This document shows positions 41,688-50,807 of a DNA stretch of 64,000 nucleotides, one piece after another. Numbering within the stretch: the stretch's first letter is position 1; each line of letters begins with the position of its first letter. The notes under the pieces were generated by a model. It was not told the origin of the DNA. It searched no databases and saw only the letters and a list, made by a program, of their open reading frames with translations. The DNA is from JAFIHK01 sp041441455 (GTDB lineage: Bacteria; Bacteroidota; Bacteroidia; Bacteroidales; UBA932). The DNA is taken from NCBI GenBank assembly GCA_041441455.1, contig JASDTB010000059.1:3538-67537 (forward strand), given 5' to 3'. The translations under genes and the position numbers were made by a program.

Positions 41688-43832
41688 ATGATATACAATT
41701 TATTGAATAAAATATATTCAGATTTTCCCGAAAACGAAAGGGTGCTTCTGAAATCGGCTTTCGAATTTGCCCGTAAAGAGCTTTATGGCAAGGAGAGAGG
41801 CGATGGTTCCGAATTTATCAGCCACGCGATCTCTGTTGCAGAGATTGTTGCCGGAGAGCTGGGCCTTATGCCAGGAGCTGTGACTGCAGTCTTTCTTCAC
41901 GAAGCTACACGTGGAAACAGTCAGATGCTTGAGCCTCTTAAAAGAGAATTTGGAAACGAAATCATCTTGATGGCTGAGAGTTTGAACAGAATATCGGAGA
42001 TTAAGCCTAAAGACACAGGTCTTCAGGCAGATAACTATAGAAAACTGATTGTCTCTTATTCTCGAGATCCACGAGTAACTCTCATAAAATTGGCAGATAG
42101 GCTGGAAATTATGAGGAACTTGGACAATTTCACAAAAACACAGCAAGTTAAAAAGGCAACGGAGACACTTTTGTTGTATGCACCTTTAGCTCATCAGTTA
42201 GGATTATACAACATGAAGAGTGAGATGGAGGATTTGTCATTCAGGTACACAGATCCAGAACACTATCGAATGATTACAAATAAGCTTAAGGCAACAGAGA
42301 AGGATCGTGAAAATCTGATGCACCAATTTGTAAATCCTTTAGATGAAAAACTTAAGAGTTCTGGGCTGAAGTATGAATTGAAGAGCAGAACCAAAACTGC
42401 CTACTCAATTTGGAAAAAGATGCAGGCGCAGCAGATATCATTTGAGTCAATAGCAGATGTTTTTGCAATGCGATTTATAATTGATTGCGAACTTGAGAAG
42501 GAGAAGGAGCTTTGCTGGCAAGTCTATTCTTTAGTAACAGAGCGATATGTTCCAGATACTAAAAGATTAAGAGACTGGATAACAGTACCAAAACCAAATG
42601 GATATGAATCTCTTCATACTACTGTAAGTAACGATGATGGTGCTGTAATAGAGGTTCAGATCAGAACTAGAAGAATGGATGAGATTGCAGAGAGTGGTCA
42701 TGCTGCTCACTGGAGTTATAAAGGGGTAAAAAGAGAGCAAGGGCTGGACGCTTGGCTTGGAGGGGTAAAAAAATTGCTAGAATCTCCCGAAAAGAAAGGT
42801 GATTCTCATATAATGAACTTTTCGCTTGATGAGATCTTTGTCTTCACTCCCGATGGTGATTTGAGAAGATTACAAGCTGGAGCCTGTGTTCTTGATTTTG
42901 CCTTTGATATCCATACAAACCTTGGATTAAAGTGTGCAGGTGCAAAAATCAATGGTAAGCCAGCATCAATCCGCGACAGACTCAATACAGGTGATGTTGT
43001 TGAGATTATGAGCAATAAAAACCAGAAGCCGTCTCAGGACTGGTTGAATTTTGTTGTATCGTCTAAGGCTAGAGCTAAAATCAAACAAAAGATAAAGGAG
43101 GAGGAGAGCAAAAGAGCAGTAATTGGTAAAGAGCTCTTAGAGAGACGGATGAATAATTGGAAGATTGAGTTTAACGATGATATTTTATATGCTCTAATAA
43201 AACAATACAAATTCAAGACTGCCAGTGAGTTTTATTCTGCATTGGCGATGTCCGAAGTAGATATTGTAGATGTTCGAAACTTTTTGAACTCAAAGAGCGC
43301 TCAAGATACATCAGATTCTAAAGAGTCTGCAGTTATTACAACTGACAGGAGGGAGGTGCGGAGTTCTTCGTCGGATTCTGATTATCTGATTATCGACGAA
43401 AGGCTTAATAATGTTGGATTCAAACTCTCAAAATGTTGTAACCCGATTCATGGTGACGATGTGATTGGATTTGTATCGGTGAAAGATGGAATTAAAATCC
43501 ATAGGACATCGTGTCCAAACGCCTCAAGACTAATAGAAAACTACCCATACAGAATTCACAAAGTTAAGTGGCGCGAAAATATTAGTGGTACAAACTTCAT
43601 AACCGCTATCAGGGTTAGTGCTCACGAAGAGGGTGTGATTAATCAGAAAGTTTTAGAAGTAATAGGTCAGTTTAATGTATCTTTGCGCTTCTTCAGTCTC
43701 AATAAACTCAAAGATGTTTTTGAGGCAAGAATGCAGCTTGCTGTGCCTAATAATCAGTTGTTAGACAAGCTAATATTCAGTCTGAAGAAGGTTAAGGGAA
43801 TAAAATCTGTAAGTAGGGTTTCAAATGTCTGA
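41688..43832 (+). CDS. RelA/SpoT homologue with a degenerate hydrolase site (predicted (p)ppGpp synthetase only)
   Basis: A 714-residue long RSH protein. The HD domain keeps His46 but has HEATRG (71-76) where active hydrolases have HDxxED, and LADRLEIMR (135-143) where they have LADRLHNMR, so hydrolysis should be lost. The synthetase domain looks intact: SRTKTAYSIWKKM, SIADVFAMRFIID, RDWITVPKPNGYESLHTTVS and EVQIRTRRMDEIAESGHAAHW. TGS (from FVFTPDGDL) and zinc/ACT-type C-terminal parts follow (KLSKCCNPIHGDDVIG). RLRD resembles the RxKD type. It sits between uvrB and uvrA, two bases after one and overlapping the other by eight, so it is co-expressed with excision repair. Confidence 0.94.
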   Translation: MIYNLLNKIYSDFPENERVLLKSAFEFARKELYGKERGDGSEFISHAISVAEIVAGELGLMPGAVTAVFLHEATRGNSQMLEPLKREFGNEIILMAESLNRISEIKPKDTGLQADNYRKLIVSYSRDPRVTLIKLADRLEIMRNLDNFTKTQQVKKATETLLLYAPLAHQLGLYNMKSEMEDLSFRYTDPEHYRMITNKLKATEKDRENLMHQFVNPLDEKLKSSGLKYELKSRTKTAYSIWKKMQAQQISFESIADVFAMRFIIDCELEKEKELCWQVYSLVTERYVPDTKRLRDWITVPKPNGYESLHTTVSNDDGAVIEVQIRTRRMDEIAESGHAAHWSYKGVKREQGLDAWLGGVKKLLESPEKKGDSHIMNFSLDEIFVFTPDGDLRRLQAGACVLDFAFDIHTNLGLKCAGAKINGKPASIRDRLNTGDVVEIMSNKNQKPSQDWLNFVVSSKARAKIKQKIKEEESKRAVIGKELLERRMNNWKIEFNDDILYALIKQYKFKTASEFYSALAMSEVDIVDVRNFLNSKSAQDTSDSKESAVITTDRREVRSSSSDSDYLIIDERLNNVGFKLSKCCNPIHGDDVIGFVSVKDGIKIHRTSCPNASRLIENYPYRIHKVKWRENISGTNFITAIRVSAHEEGVINQKVLEVIGQFNVSLRFFSLNKLKDVFEARMQLAVPNNQLLDKLIFSLKKVKGIKSVSRVSNV

Positions 43833-46638
43833 TTCTAATATTGTTATTAAAGGGGCGAGGATGAATAACCTCCGTAATGTCTCCCTTTCTATTCCACGCG
43901 ACAAGCTGGTTGTTATCTCCGGAATCTCTGGTTCGGGAAAATCTAGTCTTGCCTTCGACACTATTTTTGCAGAAGGACAGCGACGTTTTGTAGAGAGTCT
44001 ATCCTCTTTTGCCCGTCAGTTTTTAGGTCGAATGTCGAAACCTGATGTGGATGAAATTTCGGGTATTCCGCCAGCGATTGCAATTGAACAAAAAGTTAAC
44101 ACCAGAAATCCTAGGTCAACAGTCGGTACAAGTACCGAAATTTATGACTATCTGCGACTTCTTTATGCCAGAATCGGCAGAACATACTCTCCAGTAACGG
44201 GAAAAGAGGTTAAGCGCGAAAGTGTCAATGATGTAATGGAATATATCTTCTCCCTTACCGAGGGTGAAGCTGTCTACATTTTGGCACCCTTTGGATGGGA
44301 CGACGAATCGATGCGAACCGAAAGACTTTTGAATTTCAAAGCACAGGGCTTCACTAGGGTCTATGCAGACGCAGAAGTTGTTAGAATAGAATCACTTTTA
44401 TCCGATAAAACAGATAAATACAGAGAGGTCCTATTACTTGTTGATAGAATTTCCGTCGATAGAGGAGATGAAGGGGTGAGTAGAATTTCAGATTCTGTTC
44501 AAACTGCGTTTTCTATCGATAGAGGTGATGGAAACACAGGAACTGTTATTATTGCTTTAGCGTCAAAACCACAAGAAAAAGTTGTGTTTTCGACCCATTT
44601 TGAGGCAGACGGTGTTAAATTTATGGAGCCAGACGAGCTTCTTTTTAGTTATAATAATCCATTAGGGGCTTGTCCAGTTTGTGCTGGTTATGGAAAAGTA
44701 ATTGGCATTGATGAAAATTTAGTTTTCCCAGATAGATCGCTCTCAATATATCAGGAGGCGATAGCGTGCTGGAAGGGAGATGCAATGAAAGAGTTTGCCT
44801 CTAAGCTGATTATGAATGCATCGAAGTTCGATTTTCCAATCCATAAGCCATTTTACGAACTCACAGATGAGCAAAAGAGGTTACTTTGGAGAGGCAACCG
44901 ATACTTTACAGGTCTGGATGAGTTCTTTAAAATGATAGAGTCAAATAAATATAAGATCCAATACAGATATCTTCTTAGCAGATATTCAGGAAAGACTACC
45001 TGCAAGGAGTGTGGAGGGACACGTCTAAGAGTTGAGGCATCTTATGTAAAAGTTGGAGGAAAGACCATTAGCGAGCTTATGAATCTAAGTATGGAAAAAC
45101 TTTTTGATTTTGTAAGCAACCTGGAGTTGACAGATTACGAAAAGACAGTCTCTTCCAGAATTTTAAAAGAGATAAAAGGGCGCCTGCAATGTATTATAGA
45201 TGTAGGTCTTACCTATCTTACCTTGGAGAGACCATCTAACACACTTAGCGGAGGTGAGAGCCAACGGATCAATCTTGTTAGCTCAATCGGAAGCAGTCTG
45301 GTTGGATCACTATACATCCTTGACGAGCCTAGTATTGGTTTGCATCCAAGAGATACAATGCGTCTGATTAAGGTTTTAAAGCAGCTTCGCGATTTAGGAA
45401 ACAGTGTGTTGATAGTAGAGCATGATGAGGAGATTATCAGATCATCAGATCAATTAATTGATATTGGACCATATGCGGGGAAATATGGAGGAGAACTTGT
45501 ATATCAAGGGTCAGTTAATGCATTGGAGTATTCAAAAGGGTGGGAACAAAGTTTGACTCTTGCTTTTCTTGATGGAAAAGAGAAGATAGCACTACCCGAC
45601 AAGAGGAGAGAGCCAGCTGGTTTTATTGAAATTAAAGGTGCAGCAGAGCATAATCTAAAAAATATCGACGTTAAATTTCCTCTTAAGGTCTTTACAGCAG
45701 TCACTGGTGTAAGTGGATCTGGAAAATCAACATTGGTAAAGGATATTTTATATCCAGCCTTGAATAGACATATTAATCAGTATGGTGATAAGCCAGGTCT
45801 GTTTCGAGAGTTAGGTGGAGATCTTGCTAAGGTTACTGCAGTAGAGTATATTGACCAAAACCCAATTGGAAAATCTTCAAGATCGAATCCTGTAACATAT
45901 CTGAAGGTGTATGATGAAATTCGGAAATTATTCTCCGAACAACCTTACGCTAAGGCGAATGGATATGGTCACTCTCACTTCTCTTTTAACATTGATGGTG
46001 GCCGTTGTCCCGAGTGTCATGGCGAAGGTGTGATTTACATAGAGATGCAGTTTATGGCAGATGTTCAAATGGTGTGTGAATCATGTGGTGGTAAAAGATT
46101 CAAACAAGATATTCTTGAAGTTAAGTACAAGGGAAAAAACATCAACGATATCTTAAACATGAGTGTTGGTGAGGCAATAGATTTCTTCGCGGCTCAAAAA
46201 GAGCCTATTGCAAAAAGAATTGCTGAGAAGCTGCATCCATTGGAGGCTGTTGGATTATCTTATGTCCAACTTGGTCAAAGTAGCAGTACGTTGAGCGGAG
46301 GAGAGAGTCAGCGTGTGAAACTAGCTTCATTCCTCGGAAAAGATGGCGGTAATGGTTCTGTCCTTTTCATCTTTGACGAACCTACAACTGGTCTCCACTT
46401 TTACGATATCAGAAAACTCTTAGATTCATTCAACGCATTAATCGCTCGTGGACATTCAATTATTGTGGTTGAGCATAATATGGATGTTGTCAAGTGTGCA
46501 GATTGGATTATAGATATGGGGCCAGATGGCGGTGAAGGTGGCGGAGAGGTAGTGTTTGAAGGTCGTCCCGAAGATCTTATAAAGCAAAAGAGTAATTTTA
46601 CTGCTCAGGCACTACTCAGAGATCATAAAATGGTATAG
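43825..46638 (+). CDS. uvrA: Excinuclease ABC subunit A
   Basis: A 937-residue damage sensor with two ABC ATPase modules. The first has ISGISGSGKSSLAFDTIFAE and the signature TLSGGESQRINL. The second has VTGVSGSGKSTLVKDIL and TLSGGESQRVKLASFL. The zinc modules are ACPVCAGYGK/TCKECGGTRLR in the first half and RCPECHGEGVIYIEMQF/VCESCGGKRF in the second. It starts eight bases inside rel. Its last 27 bases overlap the convergent M28 peptidase gene. Confidence 0.98.
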   Translation: MSDSNIVIKGARMNNLRNVSLSIPRDKLVVISGISGSGKSSLAFDTIFAEGQRRFVESLSSFARQFLGRMSKPDVDEISGIPPAIAIEQKVNTRNPRSTVGTSTEIYDYLRLLYARIGRTYSPVTGKEVKRESVNDVMEYIFSLTEGEAVYILAPFGWDDESMRTERLLNFKAQGFTRVYADAEVVRIESLLSDKTDKYREVLLLVDRISVDRGDEGVSRISDSVQTAFSIDRGDGNTGTVIIALASKPQEKVVFSTHFEADGVKFMEPDELLFSYNNPLGACPVCAGYGKVIGIDENLVFPDRSLSIYQEAIACWKGDAMKEFASKLIMNASKFDFPIHKPFYELTDEQKRLLWRGNRYFTGLDEFFKMIESNKYKIQYRYLLSRYSGKTTCKECGGTRLRVEASYVKVGGKTISELMNLSMEKLFDFVSNLELTDYEKTVSSRILKEIKGRLQCIIDVGLTYLTLERPSNTLSGGESQRINLVSSIGSSLVGSLYILDEPSIGLHPRDTMRLIKVLKQLRDLGNSVLIVEHDEEIIRSSDQLIDIGPYAGKYGGELVYQGSVNALEYSKGWEQSLTLAFLDGKEKIALPDKRREPAGFIEIKGAAEHNLKNIDVKFPLKVFTAVTGVSGSGKSTLVKDILYPALNRHINQYGDKPGLFRELGGDLAKVTAVEYIDQNPIGKSSRSNPVTYLKVYDEIRKLFSEQPYAKANGYGHSHFSFNIDGGRCPECHGEGVIYIEMQFMADVQMVCESCGGKRFKQDILEVKYKGKNINDILNMSVGEAIDFFAAQKEPIAKRIAEKLHPLEAVGLSYVQLGQSSSTLSGGESQRVKLASFLGKDGGNGSVLFIFDEPTTGLHFYDIRKLLDSFNALIARGHSIIVVEHNMDVVKCADWIIDMGPDGGEGGGEVVFEGRPEDLIKQKSNFTAQALLRDHKMV

Positions 46639-47568
46639 AAGACAAAAAATTAGTCTTGTTCGTTTTGCCATAACTGGATAACTTATATAATCAGCATCAT
46701 CAGTCGGTTTGTAGGTGTGTGCGTGGATTCCCGAAGTAAACATCACAGCTGGAATCTTATTTCGTACAAAATTATTTTGATCACTGGTCTTGTAGAAGAT
46801 ATCTGCGAATGCTCTACTTCCATAAAATGAGTAATCGATCTCCAATCCCAATTTGTAGTATTTGTTGCTGAAATCTAAAATCTCTTTAGCAAAGCCTCCG
46901 TTTTTTTCTGCTCCCAAAACAAGTACATAGTTTGTGTCTTTGTAAGGTGGTGCGAAGATAGAACCTATCATATCTATGTTTATGTTAAACAAGATCTTCT
47001 CCTTTGGAATTGGAAGGTTTTTGACAAAAAATTCAGAACCTGCCATATTTGACTCCTTGCCATCGAAGGCAGCAAAGATTATATTCCTAGTTGGCCCCTC
47101 TTTAGCTTTTCGCATAGAAGAGACCATCTCTGCTAAATTAAGTAAAGCAGTTACACCCGACGCATTGTCATCAGCACCATTAAAAATACGTTTATCAAGA
47201 ACTCCCAAGTGGTCGTAGTGAGCCGAAATCACAATATATTCGTCTGAATAGTATTTTGATGGAACTACACCAATGATGTTTCTGCCAACCAATGAATCGC
47301 TCTTAAAGCTTTTTATAAATGTCTGACCATAAAAAGGTTGTAGACCATATTTTTCAAATTGACCTTTGATGAAGATTCCGGCGTCTCTGCCTCCCTGAGT
47401 ACCCATTGCTCTTCCCTGATTTTTATCGTCTGCCAAAAAAGTAAGTATTCCCTCTTGCTTTTGGCGATATATCATCGTTAGATATTTGTTTATATCAACG
47501 ATTTGTGCTGTTGCTAAAAACGGAGCTGCCAACATAGAAATAAGCAGCAGTAGTGCGGGTCTCTTCAT
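46612..47568 (-). CDS. M28-family peptidase-like protein, exported, with a catalytic Glu replaced by Lys
   Basis: A 318-residue exported protein of the M28 di-zinc aminopeptidase fold. After a signal peptide (LLLLISMLAAPFLATAQ) come the metal ligands: His117 and Asp119 in SAHYDHLG, Asp133 in NGADDNASG, Glu172, Asp199 in NIDMIGS, and a C-terminal His in GIHAHTYKPTDD. Where family members have two Glu (general base then zinc ligand), this one reads FDGKESNMAGS (169-179), so the general base is Lys171. Activity may be lost or altered. It is divergent from mtgA with interleaved promoter elements and overlaps the uvrA end by 27 bases. Confidence 0.9.
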   Translation of the reverse strand: MKRPALLLLISMLAAPFLATAQIVDINKYLTMIYRQKQEGILTFLADDKNQGRAMGTQGGRDAGIFIKGQFEKYGLQPFYGQTFIKSFKSDSLVGRNIIGVVPSKYYSDEYIVISAHYDHLGVLDKRIFNGADDNASGVTALLNLAEMVSSMRKAKEGPTRNIIFAAFDGKESNMAGSEFFVKNLPIPKEKILFNINIDMIGSIFAPPYKDTNYVLVLGAEKNGGFAKEILDFSNKYYKLGLEIDYSFYGSRAFADIFYKTSDQNNFVRNKIPAVMFTSGIHAHTYKPTDDADYISYPVMAKRTRLIFCLLYHFMISE

Positions 47569-47579
47569 TTAGATTTTAG

Positions 47580-47596
47580 TATATTTGTCAAAAATA
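47580..47596. promoter_or_regulatory. Interleaved divergent promoter elements (mtgA to the right, M28 gene to the left)
   Basis: TATATTTG (47580-47587, plus) and TATTTTTG (complement of 47589-47596) are both TAnnTTTG matches and are separated by a single base. The arrangement repeats that at 38196-38216. Confidence 0.6.
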
Positions 47597-47614
47597 ATCT
47601 ATTTGCGACAAAAT

Positions 47615-48343
47615 ATGAAAACAAAAGGTGGGAAAATAAAAAGAATTCTCAAATACATGTTTGTGTACCTTCCTGCGCTCTTCTTTCTATTTTCAATATT
47701 CTGGATAGTTGTCCTCAAGTGGGTGCCTGTTTATGTTACCCCGCTTATGGTTATACGAAGTGTGGAATATATTGGTGACGATAATTTTGACACAAGAAAG
47801 AGTTGGCGGTCGTTAGACAAGATCTCCAAAAATATGGTTATGGCGGTGATTGCATCTGAGGATAATAAGTTTATGGAACACAATGGATTCGATTGGGAAG
47901 CCATTGATAAAGCAATTGATTATAATAAAAGAGGTCGTAAGATAAGAGGGGCAAGTACAATTAGCCAGCAGACTGCAAAGAATGTATTTCTTTTTCCTAG
48001 CAGAACTTGGCTCAGAAAGGGTTTAGAGGCATATTTTACTTTTGGCATAGAATTGGTTTGGGGTAAAGAGAGGATAATGGAGGTCTATTTGAATGTTGCC
48101 GAAATGGGCCGTGGTATATATGGAGCAGAGGCTGCTGCACGTGAACTTTTTGGAAAACCTGCATCTTCGCTTTCGGAAAGAGAGGCTGCCTTAATTGCAG
48201 CTGCACTTCCAAATCCTATGAGAAGAAATGCTGGAAATCCATCTGGATATTTAAGTTATAGGGCATCTCGTATACAGAGTCTTATGTATAAGGTTGATAT
48301 GCCAGAATTTGTCAAGAACAGAAAAGTAAAAAAGAAAAACTAG
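47615..48343 (+). CDS. mtgA: Monofunctional peptidoglycan transglycosylase
   Basis: A 242-residue GT51 enzyme polymerising lipid II into glycan strands. One N-terminal helix (FVYLPALFFLFSIFWIVVL) anchors it. The catalytic region has ASEDNKFMEHNGFDWEAI (catalytic Glu), RGASTISQQTAKNVFL and ELVWGKERIMEVYLNVAEMG with the second Glu. It ends with EAALIAAALPNP. The frame opens ten codons earlier, but ATG 47615 fits the family and leaves room for the promoter. The TPR gene follows after four bases. Confidence 0.96.
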   Translation: MKTKGGKIKRILKYMFVYLPALFFLFSIFWIVVLKWVPVYVTPLMVIRSVEYIGDDNFDTRKSWRSLDKISKNMVMAVIASEDNKFMEHNGFDWEAIDKAIDYNKRGRKIRGASTISQQTAKNVFLFPSRTWLRKGLEAYFTFGIELVWGKERIMEVYLNVAEMGRGIYGAEAAARELFGKPASSLSEREAALIAAALPNPMRRNAGNPSGYLSYRASRIQSLMYKVDMPEFVKNRKVKKKN

Positions 48344-48347
48344 ATAT

Positions 48348-50342
48348 ATGAAGAGACTATTCCTGCTGATATTTTTGATGACAGAACTGAGTCTGTCTGC
48401 CACATTGTTCGCTCAGTACGACAAACAGCAGTTCTTTTTCAGAGGAAGGCAAATGCTAATCGAAGGTAAGTATGCTCAAGCAATAGAAAACTTTAATATT
48501 CTTACTCAACTCGATACTCTTTTATATGAGGCATACTTCCTTAAAGGGATAGCAAAATACAATTTAGGTGATTTTTTTGGCGCACAGGCTGATTTTGACA
48601 GAACTCTAAGGGTAAACCCAATTTATACTCCAGCCTACCACTATAGAGCTATCACACTCAGTCGAATTGGTAAATACGATATGGCTCTTAAAGATTTAGA
48701 AGAGGCAGTGGACCTTCGACCAAGTTATACAGGTCTATATTTTAGCCGAGGAGTAACTTACTTTTTGTCGCAACAGTTCGATAAAGCAATTGTAGACTTT
48801 AATAAATTCATACGTCATGAACCAAAAGTACCTGATGCATATCTAAATAGAGGTGCCTCATATCTATTTTTGGGAGATACCTTAAAGGCTCTGGACGACT
48901 ATAATACAGCAATCAATTTAAATCGTTTTGAGTCTGAGGGTTATATAAGGAGAGCCAGGATTTTTATTCTGAAAAATGACAATGAAAAAGCCCTGAATGA
49001 CTTAGATAAAGCAATCTCGCTAGATACTACAAATACTTTTGCCTTTTTTAATCGAGCTCTTATAAGATACAATAACAAAAATATACTTGGCGCATTAAGT
49101 GACCTCGAAAGAGTCTTGAAAGAGGAGCCAGGTAATGCGTTAACTCTCTATAATAGAGCTTTGATAAGATCTCAAATCGGAGACTATAACAATGCTTTGG
49201 AAGATTACGACAGAGTACTTTCAATCAACCCTAATAATGTGCTGGCATATTATAACAGGGCTGCACTGTTTATGCAACTGGGCCGATACAGAGATGCAAT
49301 GGACGACTACTCTCAAGCTATCAATTTATATCCTGACTTTGCAAATGCCTATCTCAATCGATCTTATGTAAAGAGTCAGATGGGGCAGTTTAACTCAGCG
49401 AAGACAGATTATCAAATTGCACAAAAGAAAATTGCTGAATATAAGAGCAAGATGGCAGATTCAACAAAAGCCCTGCAGTTTGCCGACACAACAAAGAAAT
49501 ATGATAGGCTTCTTGCACTCGATGCCGATTTTGCTAAAAAGGATTTCAATAACGATTTGCTTCAGCATAAAGATGTTGATATTCGTTTAAAACCTCTATT
49601 TAAGTTTCGTTTAGACGAAAAACGAAAAGAGAAACTTGCGATTGATCATCAATATGAGGACAAGAGTACAATTGAGTTTACAAATGCAGTGAAAGTACCT
49701 GTTGTTCTTACTACACAACCAGGATCGCTGCTTGCAAATTCTTCGCAATTGAAAGAAGAGGTTGAGGCTCGGCTTAAGAATGAAAAGAACAGCTTGGACT
49801 ATTTTGCAAAAGCACTGCTTGAGTCTGGCAATAAACAGTTCAATTCCGCATTAGATAGCTATAATAAAGCAATTGAGGCAGAGCCAAGCCAAACATTCTA
49901 CTACTTGAATAGAGGCGCATTGCAATCGGAGATGATTGATTTTATCTCTTCGATAGAGAGCAATGTTCAGGTGTTAACGCTTGACAACGCAGGTGCTACA
50001 CGCGCTAAAGTTCAAGAACAAGCAACCAGAACCTACGACTACTCTCCTGCAATTCACGATATGTTAAAAGCAGCTGGTCTTGCACCTAAGTTTCCATTCA
50101 TTTACTACAACCTAGGAAATTTATATTGTCTCTCGAATGATCTACCCGAAGCTATTAAGCAATACTCAAAAGCATTAGAGCTCTTCCCTAGTTTGGCTGA
50201 GGCTTATTATAATAGAGGATTAGTTCTTATCTATTTGAAAGATAAGGACAAAGGCTGTCTAGACTTAAGCAAGGCAGGCGAACTCGGTGTTACAGAGGCC
50301 TATGGTGTTATAAAGAAATACTGCGTAGAAAATAAAGAGTAA
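48348..50342 (+). CDS. Exported tetratricopeptide-repeat protein
   Basis: A 664-residue periplasmic or outer-membrane-associated TPR protein. A signal peptide (LFLLIFLMTELSLSATLFA) is followed by about ten TPR units from residue 30 to 340 with the repeating ALxDYxxAIxLxP pattern (for example NALEDYDRVLSINPNNVLAY). A Lys-rich non-repeat region (about 355-480) comes next, then three or four more TPRs to the end (QYSKALELFPSLAEAYYNRG). It has no enzyme motif and probably scaffolds protein contacts. Its place directly behind mtgA suggests envelope assembly, by context only. Confidence 0.92.
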   Translation: MKRLFLLIFLMTELSLSATLFAQYDKQQFFFRGRQMLIEGKYAQAIENFNILTQLDTLLYEAYFLKGIAKYNLGDFFGAQADFDRTLRVNPIYTPAYHYRAITLSRIGKYDMALKDLEEAVDLRPSYTGLYFSRGVTYFLSQQFDKAIVDFNKFIRHEPKVPDAYLNRGASYLFLGDTLKALDDYNTAINLNRFESEGYIRRARIFILKNDNEKALNDLDKAISLDTTNTFAFFNRALIRYNNKNILGALSDLERVLKEEPGNALTLYNRALIRSQIGDYNNALEDYDRVLSINPNNVLAYYNRAALFMQLGRYRDAMDDYSQAINLYPDFANAYLNRSYVKSQMGQFNSAKTDYQIAQKKIAEYKSKMADSTKALQFADTTKKYDRLLALDADFAKKDFNNDLLQHKDVDIRLKPLFKFRLDEKRKEKLAIDHQYEDKSTIEFTNAVKVPVVLTTQPGSLLANSSQLKEEVEARLKNEKNSLDYFAKALLESGNKQFNSALDSYNKAIEAEPSQTFYYLNRGALQSEMIDFISSIESNVQVLTLDNAGATRAKVQEQATRTYDYSPAIHDMLKAAGLAPKFPFIYYNLGNLYCLSNDLPEAIKQYSKALELFPSLAEAYYNRGLVLIYLKDKDKGCLDLSKAGELGVTEAYGVIKKYCVENKE

Positions 50343-50343
50343 T

Positions 50344-50742
50344 CTATTTACGTAGTCTGCTAACAGAGCGCACCATTGCCTCGTCACGAGCAATAAATTT
50401 GATTGCAAGGAAAACTAAGAAAGCTGCAACCGCAGGAAAGAGCGCTGTCACTGAAAATGCTGTTCCTTTTGGCGCAATTACAAAATAGTATACAATCCAT
50501 CCTTGATAACAAACAAGTAGTACTAAATTTACTACCGATAATCTTATTTGAATCATTCTCTTACGATATAAAAAGATTGAAAAGAATGAGAGCGCTGTGG
50601 TGATTATAGATAAGATTAAAAATGGTCGAATGTCTGTGTACTTTACGATTTCCGAAGTGCTGTATGCCATTTTTGAGAAAAACAGCAATGACAATAAAAG
50701 GGTGGCTGATAATAGAAACAATGTCTGAATTCTTTGTAGCAT
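50344..50742 (-). CDS. DUF4293 membrane protein
   Basis: A 132-residue protein with four predicted helices (about 5-25, 37-58, 67-88 and 97-117) and the start MLQRIQTLFLLSATLLL, which is characteristic of DUF4293, a Bacteroidetes family of unknown function. The C-terminus is basic (SVSRLRK). Its stop is two bases from that of the convergent TPR gene. The promoter at 50760-50767 is divergent from the phosphorylase promoter. Confidence 0.88.
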   Translation of the reverse strand: MLQRIQTLFLLSATLLLSLLFFSKMAYSTSEIVKYTDIRPFLILSIITTALSFFSIFLYRKRMIQIRLSVVNLVLLVCYQGWIVYYFVIAPKGTAFSVTALFPAVAAFLVFLAIKFIARDEAMVRSVSRLRK

Positions 50743-50759
50743 AAGGGTATATTTTTTTA

Positions 50760-50788
50760 CAAAAGTATAAAAATAAAGCTTATTTTTG
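50760..50788. promoter_or_regulatory. Divergent -7 elements (DUF4293 to the left, nucleoside phosphorylase to the right)
   Basis: TACTTTTG (complement of 50760-50767) and TATTTTTG (50781-50788, plus strand) both match TAnnTTTG and lie about 18-20 bases from their start codons. The -33 elements are not clear. Confidence 0.6.
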
Positions 50789-50807
50789 CTATTTAAATTT
50801 AACCAAC

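Noticed and set aside
41688..43832. Calling the Rel protein a bifunctional SpoT
   Set aside because: The residues needed for ppGpp hydrolysis are not conserved.
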